Shown piece after piece: positions 9,443 to 20,680 of a stretch of DNA of 64,000 nt; the stretch's first letter is position 1; every line of letters starts with the position of its first letter. The stretch is from Diploptera punctata. Its lineage: Eukaryota; Arthropoda; Insecta; Blattodea; Blaberidae. Both the position numbers and the translations under genes were made by a program. The DNA lies in assembly GCA_030220185.1 (NCBI GenBank), contig JASPKZ010004574.1, positions 124,001 through 188,000 on the forward strand, written 5' to 3'. Under the pieces are notes generated by a model, which searched no databases, had not been told where the DNA came from, and worked only from the letters and a program-made list of their open reading frames with translations.

Positions 9443-10559
9443 GAATGGCATACTATTTTACCTCCGAAAAATTTTACCCCAATGGAACCATAATTCATGT
9501 TTTTTGACAGTTATATTTTTACGATGAAATATCGTCACTCTTTCAACCAAGGTACATTTTTCATCTGACTTACCGCTTTTGACCTGTTCAGCATAAATAA
9601 TAATTTTGACAGCAATGCTACTGCTGGTATGGTTCTCAGGATTGTTTAAGCTACTCTTAGAATAAAATACCACATTTATTAAATGAGAGGAACTTAAAGG
9701 TGTTTGAAAATATAACAATTTCCTATAAAATGGATATCTTGAGGGATCTTACTCCACTATCTTCTCAAATTGCTATACAGGTAATTTTGTGAGCATTTGT
9801 CTTTTCTAAAATAATATGTAAATGCAGCCCCTTAGCTTTCTGACCTCTTTGAACCACCGCATGAAGTGACCAAGATGCTAACTCGGGACCCAGAGCTGCA
9901 GGGTGAGTATGTAACCACGTTGCAGTATGAACCCATCCTGAGGAATATGTGGTTTTTTATCTATAGAAAATATGGAAAATACTTAAAAATTGAATGAGAA
10001 ATTGAGATAGAAATAACTTAAAAATATATGATATTAACAAAACATAACACTGAAATATAGGTATAACAGGATAGTCAACTTATTGTCCTTTGTTTAGTCT
10101 ATATCTTAATAATATTTCAAATTTGTAATTTTTCTGTTCTGAAATATGTGAAATGTAAATATAAGTTATGAATATTTTTATTCATTGTTATTACAAATGA
10201 GGTTATGTATTAAATTTTTTAAAATAATAATATAAGTATCCATCTTCCTCAATTAGAATTGATTTTTATTCAAAAAGCTTTGCTATTTATTAAAAGCATT
10301 CTAATTGAGAAAGATCAATAAAAAATATTATTATTTAAAAAATTTTAATAAAATATAAATGACTTTTACATGATTTATTTTTTTTACTTTTCTAACATTG
10401 TTTTCTGCGTATCCTTCATTTATGGGCTCTACTGGTGCACTAACCTCACAACTGAGAAATGTCATAACTAGAAACTGAGATACAATTTTACATGTTACTC
10501 TAACAACTTAACTCATTGTGAATTTTAAAATTAACACTCTACTCATTGTGTCATTTCAA
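9443..10559. other. AT-rich intron, no gene seen
   Basis: No supported exon, tRNA or transposon protein. A short imperfect hairpin lies at about 10250-10330 (TCTAATTGAG against CTCAATTAGA). A more GC-rich patch at 9840-9950 has no recognisable coding signal. Confidence 0.5.
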
Positions 10560-11430
10560 CACATTAACTAACTCACTGGCTCTATTGAACCCATGGGTTC
10601 ATAGCCATGTAGACATAAGCTCTCTCTATCCTGTCCAATCATCCCCTGTATAATCCCCTCAAATTGTGGTTAATGTGATTCTCCCCATTCATTTTTAGTT
10701 TACTAACTGGTCATTTTCCCTCCAGTTTTCCTGTAACAAGCTTCCATGCCCTTCTTTCATTCCCCATTTGTGCCACATGCCCTGCCCATTGCAGTCTACT
10801 AGACTTAAACTGTGTTTATTATATCTGGTTCCCTATAAAGACTACAGCCATAGGAGACCCTTGAGGTACTAGGAGGTTAAGCCTTCCACTTTTTGTAGAC
10901 AATAAGCATTTGACGTCATCCAGGTTGTAAGCCTCTGTGATGGGCAAGAATGATTAAAATAATAAATCCATTAAAATTGATTGTATATGAAATTAATATT
11001 AATGGGGCGATTTTTTGAATAGTTATGAGAATAAAACAAGCCTTTACCCACAGATAAAGCATCAGGTACTCATTTCCATTAGAGGCTGAGTCGATCCCAG
11101 GGCCTTGGTGGTCCCACCAGAAGGTTTTGGTCAGTTTAAAAATCCTGGCCCCACTGGGAATCGACCTTCCAGTCTGTAGCGTATTGCCTTAACCATCTAA
11201 CTCCGGCATGCCCCATAAAGATCAGTAGCTCACTCATTAGTTTTCTCCATTCACCTGTCTGTTCATCTCCCTATGGTGCAAACATTTTCTTAAGAACTCT
11301 ATCCTCAAATACTCGTAATATTTTTTTTTTCCTCCCTTAATGTAAGAGTCCATGTTTCACATCCGTATAATATAACTGGGAGAATAATATTTTTAGTTTT
11401 ACATTTTTAGAGAATGTTGGTGGGATGCAT
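10560..11430 (-). mobile_element. LINE-A 3' fragment split by SINE-B
   Basis: Antisense LINE-A at 10560-10841 continues at 11222-11430 (CACCTGTCTGTTCATCTC, AGAGTCCATGTTTCACATCC). The two halves are separated by a SINE with an ATAAAGA duplication. Confidence 0.75.
10842..11214 (-). mobile_element. SINE-B copy, with internal extra sequence
   Basis: Flanked by ATAAAGA at 10835-10841 and 11215-11221. The right part (11080-11214) is the reverse complement of the SINE at 12078-12376, including the tRNA-like head. About 110 bp of unrelated AT-rich sequence sits at 10950-11060. Confidence 0.7.
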
Positions 11431-11454
11431 AATAGCATGTATTTTGTAACTCAC

Positions 11455-11592
11455 CTCAGGTTGGCTTGTAGCTATGTGAACAACATGAGTTCTCCAGTAG
11501 GTGAAGTCTCGCTCGTGTTTTCTTGTGATGGTGATGTGGGGCACTGGCTTCATGACATCTGATGTTTCTGATGGCCAGAACTTACATACATT
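11455..11592 (-). CDS. RPTP exon: D2 central sheet
   Basis: Encodes NVCKFWPSETSDVMKPV and on to YWRTHVVHIATSQPE, 46 codons, phase 0 at both ends. Acceptor ATTGCAG, donor GTGAGT. KFWP corresponds to the YWP segment conserved in PTP domains, and VVHI to the strand before the WPD loop. An FB insertion lies 48 bp upstream of the acceptor. Confidence 0.9.
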
Positions 11593-11639
11593 CTGCAATG
11601 TTTATTTATGAATTACTAATAAATAACAAGATAACAATA

Positions 11640-11767
11640 TTGTTTATTTTTTATTATTTCACTCACCTCATACTTCATACATTATTAAGTATGAGGTGAG
11701 TGAAATAATAAAAAATAAACAATATTAAAAAACCTCATAGTGTTATTTCCTATCTACATAACTTAAT
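11640..11767. mobile_element. FB element, short hairpin without ribozyme
   Basis: A 12-bp TSD, AAGATAACAATA, lies at 11628-11639 and 11768-11779. The 128-bp insert is a near-perfect hairpin with ACTCACCTCATACTT and its complement as arms, ending in ACCTCATAGTGTTATTTCC. No hammerhead core remains. Confidence 0.8.
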
Positions 11768-11859
11768 AAGATAACAATACTTTGTCACAAGACCTCGTTT
11801 TCAAAACAATTAGTAAACATAAAAAAATGGAGAACATACAAACATCTACTTTCCAAGTA

Positions 11860-12018
11860 TACAGAAAAGGCTAAAGACGAAACCAGCTCTATCTTTATGG
11901 TGGTACCATCTTACCTTGTATTCAATCTTATTTCCCATAAAATACAATATTGCCTAAGAACAATGTTTCTAACAATAACAGTTCTGAACACAATTCAGTC
12001 ATATGGCGGGTAAAAGTA
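11860..12018. repeat. Repeat X, left part
   Basis: Matches 42295-42400 (TGGTACCATCTTACC, CAATTCAGTCATATGG). It continues at 14767-14860 after the pogo-like and TT1 insertions. The comparison with 42391 supplies the unoccupied site. Confidence 0.6.
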
Positions 12019-12077
12019 CCGTATTTGCTCACATAATTTGCATCCCTGCATATTTTGCATACCCTAATTCTTAAGGG

Positions 12078-12376
12078 GGGGCACACCATAGCGTAGTGGT
12101 TAAGGCACTGCGCTACAAGCCGGAAGGTCGAGGGTTCAAGTCCCGGTGAGGTCAGGATTTTTAAACTGACCCAAACCTTCTGGCGGCACTATGGCCCTGG
12201 GGTCGACTCAGCCTCTAACGGAAATGAGTACCAGACACTTGTTCTGGGGTAAAGGTGACCGTTATGCAGGGCTGACAACCCAGCTGACATCAAGTGCCCA
12301 TTGTCTAGAAAAAGTGGGAGCCTTAACCTCCCACTACCCCAAGGGCCTCCTGAGGCCTGTAGTGGGAATACTTTTA
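12078..12376 (+). mobile_element. SINE-B, tRNA-headed, full copy
   Basis: A 14-bp TSD, CTAATTCTTAAGGG, lies at 12064-12077 and 12377-12390. The head has a Pol III A-box-like TAGCGTAGTGG and a B box GGGTTCAAGTCCC. The body follows with no readable protein. Confidence 0.85.
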
Positions 12377-13562
12377 CTAATTCTTAAGGGATTATTTTTA
12401 ACTTTATTTTTGCTCCGTGTATTTTGCACACACATTTTAGGTAGCGCCTACATTTTCTTTTCAGAGTAGTAGGGATTTTTGTTCCCTGAATTCCACTGCC
12501 AATTCTTACATTCCAACATAGGTCATTAAAGCAGAATTTTAATATAATAAATATGGAAGTTAAAGTTAATAATTTTATACTTTAAAATTCTTTCAATATT
12601 TAAATATAACTTAAATAAAGAAAAACATCTACATAATTAATTGTTGAATAAAAATGTCTCAGTAACAATTAAAGAAATTGTATTACATAACAGTCTTTCT
12701 AAATAATGCTTTTAAAATTGTTTTAAGTCATTGTTGTCAGAATTATAAAGCTTTCTGTTATAACTGTAATAAAAACACCTGCTTAACTTCATATTTTTAA
12801 ATGAAAGTAAACTAAACTCTGATTGGATGTTAAAAACAATTAACTTTTTGATTTAACAAATCAAATTTAAACCTTGTATTTAATGGGCTATTAACCAATA
12901 GAATTTAAAATATAACATCATGTGATGTAATAATGTTCTTTAAAATTATAAAAGAATTACCTAGTCATTCTGCATACAACTTTCATCAAGGATAGAAGCA
13001 ATAATAGCTCTCCTGATAAAATGTGATATTTAATACAAGAAGAATAGTTGATTCAAGAAAAGAAAATAATTTTATTTTAATTGACGGTGAAGAATAATAC
13101 CACCTACAGTTATTTAATCTGCTGGGAACCTACAAAGTGAATAAATATTAAATTATTTCTACAAGAAACAATTTTTTATGATTGAGAAATGTTTTCCTAT
13201 CCTGTGTACCAACTTCCGACCCTAAGAACAGAATCCAGCTCTACCGAAAATTAAACCCAACCTAAACCAGTAATTCTTTTTCTTTTGGGACACCAATCCT
13301 TCAAAATGTTACTACAACATCGGGCATGAAGAGAGTTAGCTGCTTCAATACATCGCCACAACATGGGAAAAGAATTACTTCTTCATCATTTACCAGGAAC
13401 TGAACTACCTGCTTCACAAAGAAACCCGAAGTCCTCCTACTTTAACAATGCTTGCCCTTGGTAGAGACAAGTTTTAGAAAACTAAATACCAGTATTTCAG
13501 TTGACTTTCAACACTTCTAATGTGCACTTGAATTTATACTGTATTTCAAGATGGGAAAGTAA

Positions 13563-13866
13563 AATAACAATTACACAGTATCATATGAATTGAAAGTGAT
13601 AAATTTTGCGGAACATTTCAGTAATCGTGCAGCAGAAAGAGAATTCAGAGTTCTCGAATCCAACGTGTGTTATTGGAAGAAACAAAAATATTTGCCAAAT
13701 AATGCAAGAAGTGACAGTGGGTATGTCATGGCCCAAAAATATCCCGATGTAGAAGATGAACTTTTAATTTATTTTGAACAGTTGCGGAACGATGGTATCG
13801 CAATTACACATGACATGATACAACTATGGGCACGTGAAATTACTAATTCTCTCAACACAGACAACT
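13563..13866 (+). pseudogene. Pogo/jerky-type transposase N terminus
   Basis: Reads NNNYTVSYELKVINFAEH, then NRAAEREF and VCYWKKQK. A CENP-B-like helix-turn-helix follows: YPDVEDELLIYFEQLRNDG with MIQLWAREI. These are the two DNA-binding modules of pogo/Tigger/jerky proteins. The DDE catalytic domain is missing. The first Met position is GTG in this copy. It lies inside the TIR-bounded element, which fits. Confidence 0.78.
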
Positions 13867-14151
13867 TATGGTTTTTGTATTGTTTTATTTGTATAATAAT
13901 TATTATTGTTTATAGATTTATTATTGCATGATTATTATTTGTATAATTCAAGATTACCTACAGTGTTATGCTATAAATTTATAAGAGGCGACAAAATTAC
14001 TGTATTCGTAATTACAATACTTACCTACCATAATTGAGATAACTCAGAACAGGACCTCTAATTTTAAAAATCTGCATATTTACACTCCCCAATTTTTCAG
14101 TGACCAAAGTAAACTAAAAAGTGTGCAAATTACACGAGCAAATACAATAGT

Positions 14152-14754
14152 GATGTTTTCATTATTGATTTAACACTTCTCACTGAAGGATAAATTATAT
14201 TTGAAGAGAAAAATTTTCGCCTAGAGCGAGACTCGAACCCGGGACCTTTGGCTTGCTGGGCCAAATGCTCTACCAACTGAGCTACCGAGGCGAGTTACAA
14301 TCTAGATGCAAATTTTTTCTCTTATATACATTGTAATTCCCTCGTGCCAAATGCTTCTCAAAGCATTCAGTTGGTAGAGCATTTGGCCCAGCAAGCCAAA
14401 AGGTCCTGGGTTCGAGTCTCTGTCCAGGCAAAAATTTTTCTCTTCAAATATAATTTATCCTTCAGTGAGAAGTGTTAAATCAATAATAAAAACCTCAATA
14501 GAAGCCCTACTGGCTTTATAAAATAGTGTTAAATTCCCAATAAATGTCTTCTTAACTAAGAAGCCGCCATTTGCAAAGATAGAAGCAAAGGTTTCAAGGC
14601 ATTTGGCACGAGGGAATTACAATGTAGATAAGAGAAAAATTTACATCTAGATCGCAACTCGCCTCGGTAGCTCAGTTGGTAGAGCATTTGGCCCGGCAAG
14701 CTAAAGGTCCCGGGTTCGAGTCTCAGTCAGGCGAAAATTTTTCTCTTCAAATAT
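14152..14754 (+). mobile_element. TT1 retroposon, palindromic plus extra unit
   Basis: A 12-bp TSD, AAATACAATAGT, lies at 14140-14151 and 14755-14766. Order: 5' block, antisense tRNA-like (about 14219-14294), truncated sense tRNA-like (about 14368-14430), inverted 5' block, then a sense unit with tRNA-like segment at about 14661-14733, ending CTTCAAATAT. It landed at the very end of the pogo-like element. Confidence 0.85.
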
Positions 14755-14766
14755 AAATACAATAGT

Positions 14767-14860
14767 ACCACAGTTACCCCAATAGATGGAATCAGCAAAG
14801 TAATACCTTATGCAAGTTTGTTTACAGTACAACTGGAACTTAGCTTGGAAGTAGCATAGT
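14767..14860. repeat. Repeat X, right part
   Basis: Continues the repeat interrupted at 12018. ACCACAGTTACCCCAATAGA and GTTTACAGTACAACTGGAAC match 42403-42470. Confidence 0.6.
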
Positions 14861-15029
14861 AAAAAAAAAAATATTATTTGCTTTTCATCCTGTTTTGTTT
14901 AAGTGTAGAGTTTTTGAAAATAGAGAAATTTCAACTCATACATACATTTTAATTTCAATAAATAAATAAATAAGTTACTGAATTTCAATGTATTTTAATA
15001 TTTGCAATGTTGGACAATTAATATTTTGA

Positions 15030-15595
15030 AAAGAAAAATTAATGCCGGGATCAGGATTTGAACTTGAAACCTGTAGCACTGTACGCTAGTGTGCTAACCA
15101 TTACACTATTTCAGGCCTCTGATGAAAATGTTAATTCTTCTTCCTCATGTACAATTCTCTTCATTGTCAGAAGCAGAAAGTCGTCGCTACCGGCACTATC
15201 TGGCGGCTTTCAATTCAAGAAGACATTTTTCATGAGAAATTTCATAACATTCAATGCAGTTGGGCTATCTGCTTCCGACAATATATAGAATTAATTGTAT
15301 ATGAGGAAGAAAAATTAATATTTAATTTTAGGAAGTGATATTTTGAGGTTATTTTAATTATATTATTTTTAGTCTGATCATCTTATCTCAATATTAATGT
15401 TCAAGAACAAATCAACATTAATATTGAGGTAAGATGATCAGACTAAAAATAATATAAGAAAAATTAATGTTTACATTGGAAGTCTGAAATAGTGTAATGG
15501 TTAGCACACTAGTGTAAAGAGCTGAAGGTTTCAGGTTCAAGTCCCAATTCAAGCATTCATTTTTCTTTTTGAAAATAAAGATGTTGGAAATTTAA
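15030..15595. mobile_element. TT2 retroposon, twin tRNA-like, split by FB
   Basis: The left end TATTTTGAAAAGAAAAATTAATG is mirrored at the right by CATTTTTCTTTTTGAAAATA. An antisense tRNA-like segment at 15048-15120 and a sense one at 15483-15560 form an inverted pair. Imperfect TSD starts ATGTTGGA on both sides (about 15006 and 15589). An FB hairpin is inserted at 15320-15456. Confidence 0.7.
15320..15456. mobile_element. FB element, short hairpin
   Basis: A 12-bp TSD, AGAAAAATTAAT, lies at 15308-15319 and 15457-15468. The hairpin arms contain AGTCTGATCATCTTA and its complement. The reverse complement ends in AACCTCAAAATATCACTTCC, a variant of the PLE terminal motif. Confidence 0.78.
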
Positions 15596-16349
15596 ATCTG
15601 AAAGGAATGGCTTATAAACTTTTATTAAAAGATTCCGGGTTATGTGGCCATGGTCCACAACTGGTGATTTTTCCAGACTTTCTCCCTCGACTGCGGAGAG
15701 TATCTTCAGTAACGCATACTTCTAGGTAGTGATACTTGGTCAGTGGCTCGAATGTGAATGATTATATTTATAAGTCTATTGTCTAACGTATAATACCAGG
15801 TTATAGCTAGTTTTATCCCTTCTTCTTTTCTATTGAAATTGTCATAATTTTTGTAAATTTATATATTTCTATAGCCTCTATATGTTTGTAAATTTATTAT
15901 TTCTATAGCCTCTCTGAATGTTTGTAAATTTTTAAATATCTATTGCCTTTCTATATGTTTGTAAATTTCTATATTTCTATAGCAGATGTGATATCCAAAT
16001 ATTAGAAAGCAAGAAGGAGAACAACTTTGTTGTTAACTCCAGAGTATTAGATACATACATACATACATATTTGTATAGCCTCTTTGTATGTTTGTAAATT
16101 TCTATATTTCTATAACCTCTCTGTAAGTTTGTTAATTTCTATATTAAATATAGCCTCTCTGTATATTTGTAAATTTCTACAGCCTCTTTGTATGTTTGTA
16201 AATTTCTATATTTCTATAGACTCTCTGTATGTTTGTAAATTTCTATATTCCTATAGCCTCTCTGTATGTTTATAAATTTCTATATTTCTGTAGCCTCTCA
16301 TAAGTTAGTAAATTTCCGTATTTCTATGGCCTCTCTATATGTTAGTATA

Positions 16350-17705
16350 CGAGGTGTGATCAATAAGTTTCCGGAATGAGGCCATAAACACAACACAACA
16401 CTTCAAAGTTTCTATTCAGCACTGTCACCCTCGAAGTAGTCACCTTGGGAGTTGATACACTTGTCCCAGAGTTTCTGCCAATGCTGGAAGCACTTCTAGA
16501 AGTCGTCTTCTTTAAATGTGTCCAATGCCTTCTGCGATTCGTGCTGGATGACATCAATGTCCTCAAAACGATGTCCTCGGAGCCGAATTTTTAGCCGTGG
16601 GAACAAGAAAAAGTCTGCTGGAGCCAGATCTGGAGAATAGGCTGGATGGGGAACAGTACTCATCCTATTTTTGTCCAAAAACTGGCGGACAGAAATTGCT
16701 TTGTGCGCGGGCGCATTGTCGTGATGCAGGAACCAGTCACCAGTCCTCCATTTCTCTGGCCGTTTGCGTCGCACATTCTCCCTCAATCTTTGCAACACTT
16801 GTTTGTAGTACACTTGATTCACTGTTTGAACCCCGTGGTACAAATTCCTTATGCACAATTCCATTAATGTCAAAAAAAAACAATCATCATTGACTTCACA
16901 TTCGATCAAACTTGTCTGGCTTTCTTGGGGCGTGGAGATGCAGGACTCTTCCATTGCGAAGACTGTTGTTTAGTTTCTGGATCGTAGCCATAAATCCATG
17001 TTTCATCACCAGTAATAACCTTTTCCATGAACCGTGGGTCATTTTTAAGCTGTTCTTAAGATATGTGCAGGCAATCACACGACTTTCCTTTTGGTCATTT
17101 GAAAGGAGGCGGGGCACGAACTTCGCAGCAATTCTTCGCCAATGTTCCTCATCGTCTTATCAAAATGCTTTGACCACTTCCAAGACGAGAGGGCATAGTG
17201 CATCAGACAGTTCTACGTATTTGTAATGTGCCTATCATTTAATACATTTTCTCCTCACTCGATCGAATTTTTTATGTTGGTTTTTGCTGGAAGTTGGTCG
17301 TCCCATGACACTATTTTCATCCTTAAACCGATGTCACGTCCCTCTTAAATTTCGAAAACCACTCAAAGGCTTGAGATTTGCCCATTGCTTCCCGCCCATA
17401 AAGCTGTTCTTAACCTTTGATATGTTTGTGTTGCAGTTTTACACAATTTGTTAAAGCAAACATTCGATGCATGTTCTTTGTTCCTCATAATCCTGCATTG
17501 TTGCTACACAGAGAAATCGCCGCATGCACAAAACACATCTTCACTTCAGAGCTTCTACCAGCATACTGCAAGGTCAGAGAAGGTCGCGCGACCCCTCAAA
17601 TTCATCACAAGGAAATTCTGAGTGTACAGCCTGGGTGAAAATTAAAAACTCCTCAATGGCATAATTGTTTTGAAGCCATTCCGGAAACTTATTGATCACA
17701 CCTCG
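16350..17705 (-). mobile_element. Mariner transposon
   Basis: Perfect 29-bp terminal inverted repeats at 16350-16378 and 17677-17705, starting CGAGGTGTGATCAATAAG, flanked by TA duplications (16348-16349, 17706-17707). Length 1356 bp is normal for mariner. Coding strand is minus. Confidence 0.93.
16370..17270 (-). pseudogene. Mariner transposase, frame-broken
   Basis: Readable blocks in three frames. 16896-17117 carries MKHGFMATIQKLNNSL, equivalent to the DE-W-Y-P block. 16496-16954 has WFLHHDNAPAHKA and YSPDLAPADFFLFPRLK, the second and third catalytic Asp of the DD34D triad. 16360-16566 is the C-terminal part in another frame. Full transposases are about 345 residues; here stops and frameshifts mean no functional product. 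The intact TIRs could still be moved by a transposase supplied in trans. Confidence 0.88.
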
Positions 17706-18441
17706 TATTTATATAACCACTCTATATTTGTAGATTTCTATATTTCTATAGCCTCTCTGTAAGTTTGTGAATTTCTCTATTTCTGTAGCCTCTCTTTATA
17801 TTTGTAAATTTCTATATTTCTATAGCCTCTCTGTATGTTTGTAAATTTCCCATATTTCTGTAGCCTATCTTTATGTTTGTAAATTTCTATATTTCTATAG
17901 CCTCTTTGAATGCTTGTAAATTTCTATATTTCTATAGCTTCTTTGTATGTTTATAAATTTCTATATTTCTATAGCCCCTCTGTATAAGGATTTTTCGAAT
18001 ACATAGGAAGAAAAAATAAAACTGAAGCCTGGTATCACACATTATACAATAGACGCATAAACATAATTAATAACGAGGAGACAGTTCCAAACCAATCAGA
18101 TGCTAAATTGATGATGACTAGCCAATCAGGTTTGACTTCAGTTCGACCAGCACAAGTATAAATACCGATTCCCAGCAGTCTAGTGCTCATGCACAGTCGA
18201 GCCTCTGACAGGGAACACTACTTAGAAGTAACTGCCATTGAAGATGCTCTCTGCAGTCGAGGGAGAACCATCTGGAAGAAACACCAGTCATGGACCCGGC
18301 CTGGAATCTCTCAATATTATGATTACCAGCTGTGAAAGCCTGCATTCCACAATAGGCTTAATAATTTCTTTTCAAATATTATTCACCTTCCTTTGTTTTC
18401 TACCTTACAAATTAAAATACAGAATTTATCAACTGCCTCAC

Positions 18442-18656
18442 CTTATCTTCTGCATCAACCTCATTCAGCACTACAACAAGAGAAACTTTTTTCTCTGCGA
18501 TGAGCCTCCAGAAGTCAGCAACAGTTGCTTCCAGGGGGAACTGTGTTACAATAAACTGATTCTTAGCTCGGAAACCATCCACATAAACAGCATTAATATA
18601 GTCTGAATTTGGATCTTCATATGGAAATGGAGAAATGAACACACGTCCATTTGGAC
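18442..18656 (-). CDS. RPTP exon: D2 N-terminal half
   Basis: Encodes GPNGRVFISPFPYEDPNSDY, then INAVYVDGF, FIVTQFPLEATVADFWRLI and VVVLNEVDAEDK, 71 codons after a two-base entry. It aligns with the DYINASYIDGY, YIATQGPL-TV-DFW blocks of PTP domains. TQFP replaces TQGP. Acceptor ATCATTAG, donor GTGAGG. Confidence 0.92.
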
Positions 18657-18759
18657 CTAATGATAGAAACAATAAATTTAATTGTATTAAATAAAAATTA
18701 CAATTTCAGTGTTCTATCATTCAAAATTGATAGGAGCTTGTGGAATATATAATTAGGAA

Positions 18760-19640
18760 TGAACAGCAAAAAATTTAATTCAATATCCACAGGAAAAATA
18801 CTCATACAGATAATTACATTAAGTCTTCAGGTTTTAATCATATCAAAACATGGAAAGAAGCCCTACTGGCTTTATAAAGTAGTATTTAAATTCCCAATAA
18901 ATGTCTTCTTAAACAAGAAGCTGCCATTTGCGCAATTCAGCAAATGCTCATAGCATTCGGTGCTCGGGAATTAACAATGTATAAGAGAAACATTTGCGTT
19001 TAGATTGGAGTTTCTCTGGTAGCTCAGTGGTAGAGCATTGGCCTAGAAAGCCAAAGATCCTGGGTTCAAACCCCAGTCTGAGTATATAATTTTTCTCTTC
19101 AAATATAATTTAATCATATTGTACATAAATATTCAATATTCAACAGTTTAATGTACAAATTAACAACCATTCCATTAAGTGAGGAAAATTTTAAGAAAGA
19201 ATGCAATCACATTTTAAATATAACTACGTTAAATGGTTTAAAAAAAAGTTGAAGAAATTCAAACAACAAAAAAGACTAAAACAATACACCACCCTACAAT
19301 CTGATTCAAAAGAAGGGAAACAATTAAAAAAAATACCATCCTGGAAGACACAGGAAATTTAAAAAAATAAACTAATAAATTCAATATTACATTGGCACCG
19401 ATTAACAAATTTAGTCTGGGCAATCTACTAATAACAAATAAGAAGGTTAATGTCCCAGACATTCAAAAATATGGCATTTATCAAATTAATTGCAATGACT
19501 GCAGTAATGTATTGATAGAGAAAAAAATAGGAATTTAGGGACTTGTACAAAAGAACACCTTTAATTCAACTCAGTTATGAATTGAAAATATCTCACAGTG
19601 TTACTTCCCACCGCAATTTTAATTAAACTGACTTCTATTG
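18760..19640 (+). mobile_element. PLE thumb/endonuclease remnant, split by TT1
   Basis: PLE sequence at 18760-18832 resumes at 19120. Readable blocks include LTTIPLSEENFKKE, FNITLAPINKFSLGNLLITN and GIYQINCNDC near 19475. It ends near a terminal-motif variant at about 19595. Confidence 0.72.
18844..19108 (+). mobile_element. TT1 retroposon, diverged subfamily
   Basis: An 11-bp TSD, TTTAATCATAT, lies at 18833-18843 and 19109-19119. A single unit with a tRNA-like segment at about 19012-19083 ends in TTTTTCTCTTCAAATATAA. The acceptor-stem part of the tRNA-like segment has drifted. Confidence 0.8.
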
Positions 19641-19739
19641 AAAGATGTCGTTTTGATAAAAAAAAACTAGAAATGAATAAAGTCTGTTCTTGCAAACATA
19701 ACTAAAGAGAAGAATTTATTATAAAAATATATAAGTATG

Positions 19740-20600
19740 AAGTAACATTATGAGATTCTTCTTAATAAATAAGGTGAGTATGTTGCATCTCACCTCATAG
19801 TAGTTGAATTCTTTTAGGGCATGTCTCAAAACAATTCTGTTTCATCGTCAGCTTGTCCAGACTCTTTATTAGAATAATTAACTGTTGTTTTTAGGCCTTT
19901 TTCTAAGAATTGGGTTTCTACATGGCTACATATTTCTGTTGACAAATTTTTAACGTAGTTTCTGTTGTGTCCTTTTTTCATTTTGTTTTTAGATTTAGTA
20001 TATTTCTTTTGTCTTCTTGTAGGAAAACCAGAGGGAAAACGCCCAGTTGGTAGACCAAGAATGAGGTGGGAGAATAACATTAACTATGATTTGAGGGAAG
20101 TAGATTATACAGGGGATGATTGGAAAACATTAGTCCAGGATAGGGATGTATGGAGAGTTTATGTCCATGGCCATGAAACTATGGGTTCGACAATGCCAGT
20201 GAGTTAGTTAGTTATATTTCTTTTGTGGATCCTTAATATTCTTTCATCTCCTTAATTTCTGAATTAAATTTTTTATTTTCTTTTTCTGTTTTTCAATTTT
20301 CCTCATTGTTGCATTTAGTTTATTGTAAAAATTTCTTTACAAATTTTTCCAAATTATGTTTCTTAAATGTTTAGAAAGATTGGTGTGCATAGGTAAATTT
20401 TGACATCCAAGTTGTTTCTCTCCACTTTTAATAATTTATTTTCTAAATTTTGTTGTTGTTTGGTGCATTTGTTGACTTTTATGGTTATCTGAATAATTTG
20501 GGGGCTAATTCTAATTTCAAACATTGATTGTCTGCTGCTCATTTATTTTTCTATTCCTTTAACTTGATAAATCACTTAATTTCCACATTTAATTCCAAAA
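19740..20600 (-). mobile_element. PLE remnant, antisense, split by LINE-A
   Basis: The left end has CACCTCATAGTAG and a decayed hammerhead at about 19815-19860 (core GAGA instead of GAAA). The minus reading includes HNRNYVKNLSTEICSHVETQ. 20227-20600 is compatible with the PLE N-terminal region (NLENKLLKVERNNLD) but is full of stops. Confidence 0.6.
20013..20212 (+). mobile_element. LINE-A 3' end insertion
   Basis: A 14-bp TSD, TATATTTCTTTTGT, lies at 19999-20012 and 20213-20226. Encodes KPEGKRPVGRPRMRWENNIN and ends CCAGTGAGTTAGTTAGT, the LINE-A terminus. Confidence 0.88.
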
Positions 20601-20638
20601 AGTAATTATTGAAATAATTAAACTGATTGAAGTCTGGA

Positions 20639-20680
20639 CAAGCTGACGATGAAATGGAAGTGTTTTGAAACATGTCGTAA
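20639..20680 (+). ncRNA. Hammerhead ribozyme motif at PLE start
   Basis: CTGACGA at 20643-20649, weak AT-rich helix II, GAAA at 20667-20670, palindromic ACATGT as helix III, C at the cleavage position. Helix I pairing is poor. Confidence 0.45.

Larger units (their letters stand above)
12019..14147 (+). mobile_element. Pogo-like DNA transposon, degenerate
   Basis: Terminal inverted repeats of about 25 bp (left GTATTTGCTCACATAATTTG; right complement GTATTTGCTCGTGTAATTTG) flanked by TA at 12017-12018 and 14148-14149. The interior is AT-rich and contains a SINE-B insertion and one transposase remnant (13563-13866). The paralogous empty site at about 42391-42410 confirms TA duplication. Confidence 0.75.
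15843..17990 (+). repeat. 36-bp AT-rich minisatellite, interrupted by mariner
   Basis: Repeated unit contains TTTGTAAATTTCTATATTTC followed by TATAGCCTCTCTGTATG. Roughly a dozen units lie at 15843-16345 and eight at 17708-17990. The mariner copy splits the array, and a non-repeat patch lies at 15980-16070. Confidence 0.85.

Noticed and set aside
16084..16275. 63-residue repetitive ORF
   Set aside because: Translation of the 36-bp minisatellite.
15843..16345. CRISPR-like array
   Set aside because: Units are contiguous and degenerate without unique spacers, in a eukaryotic intron context.
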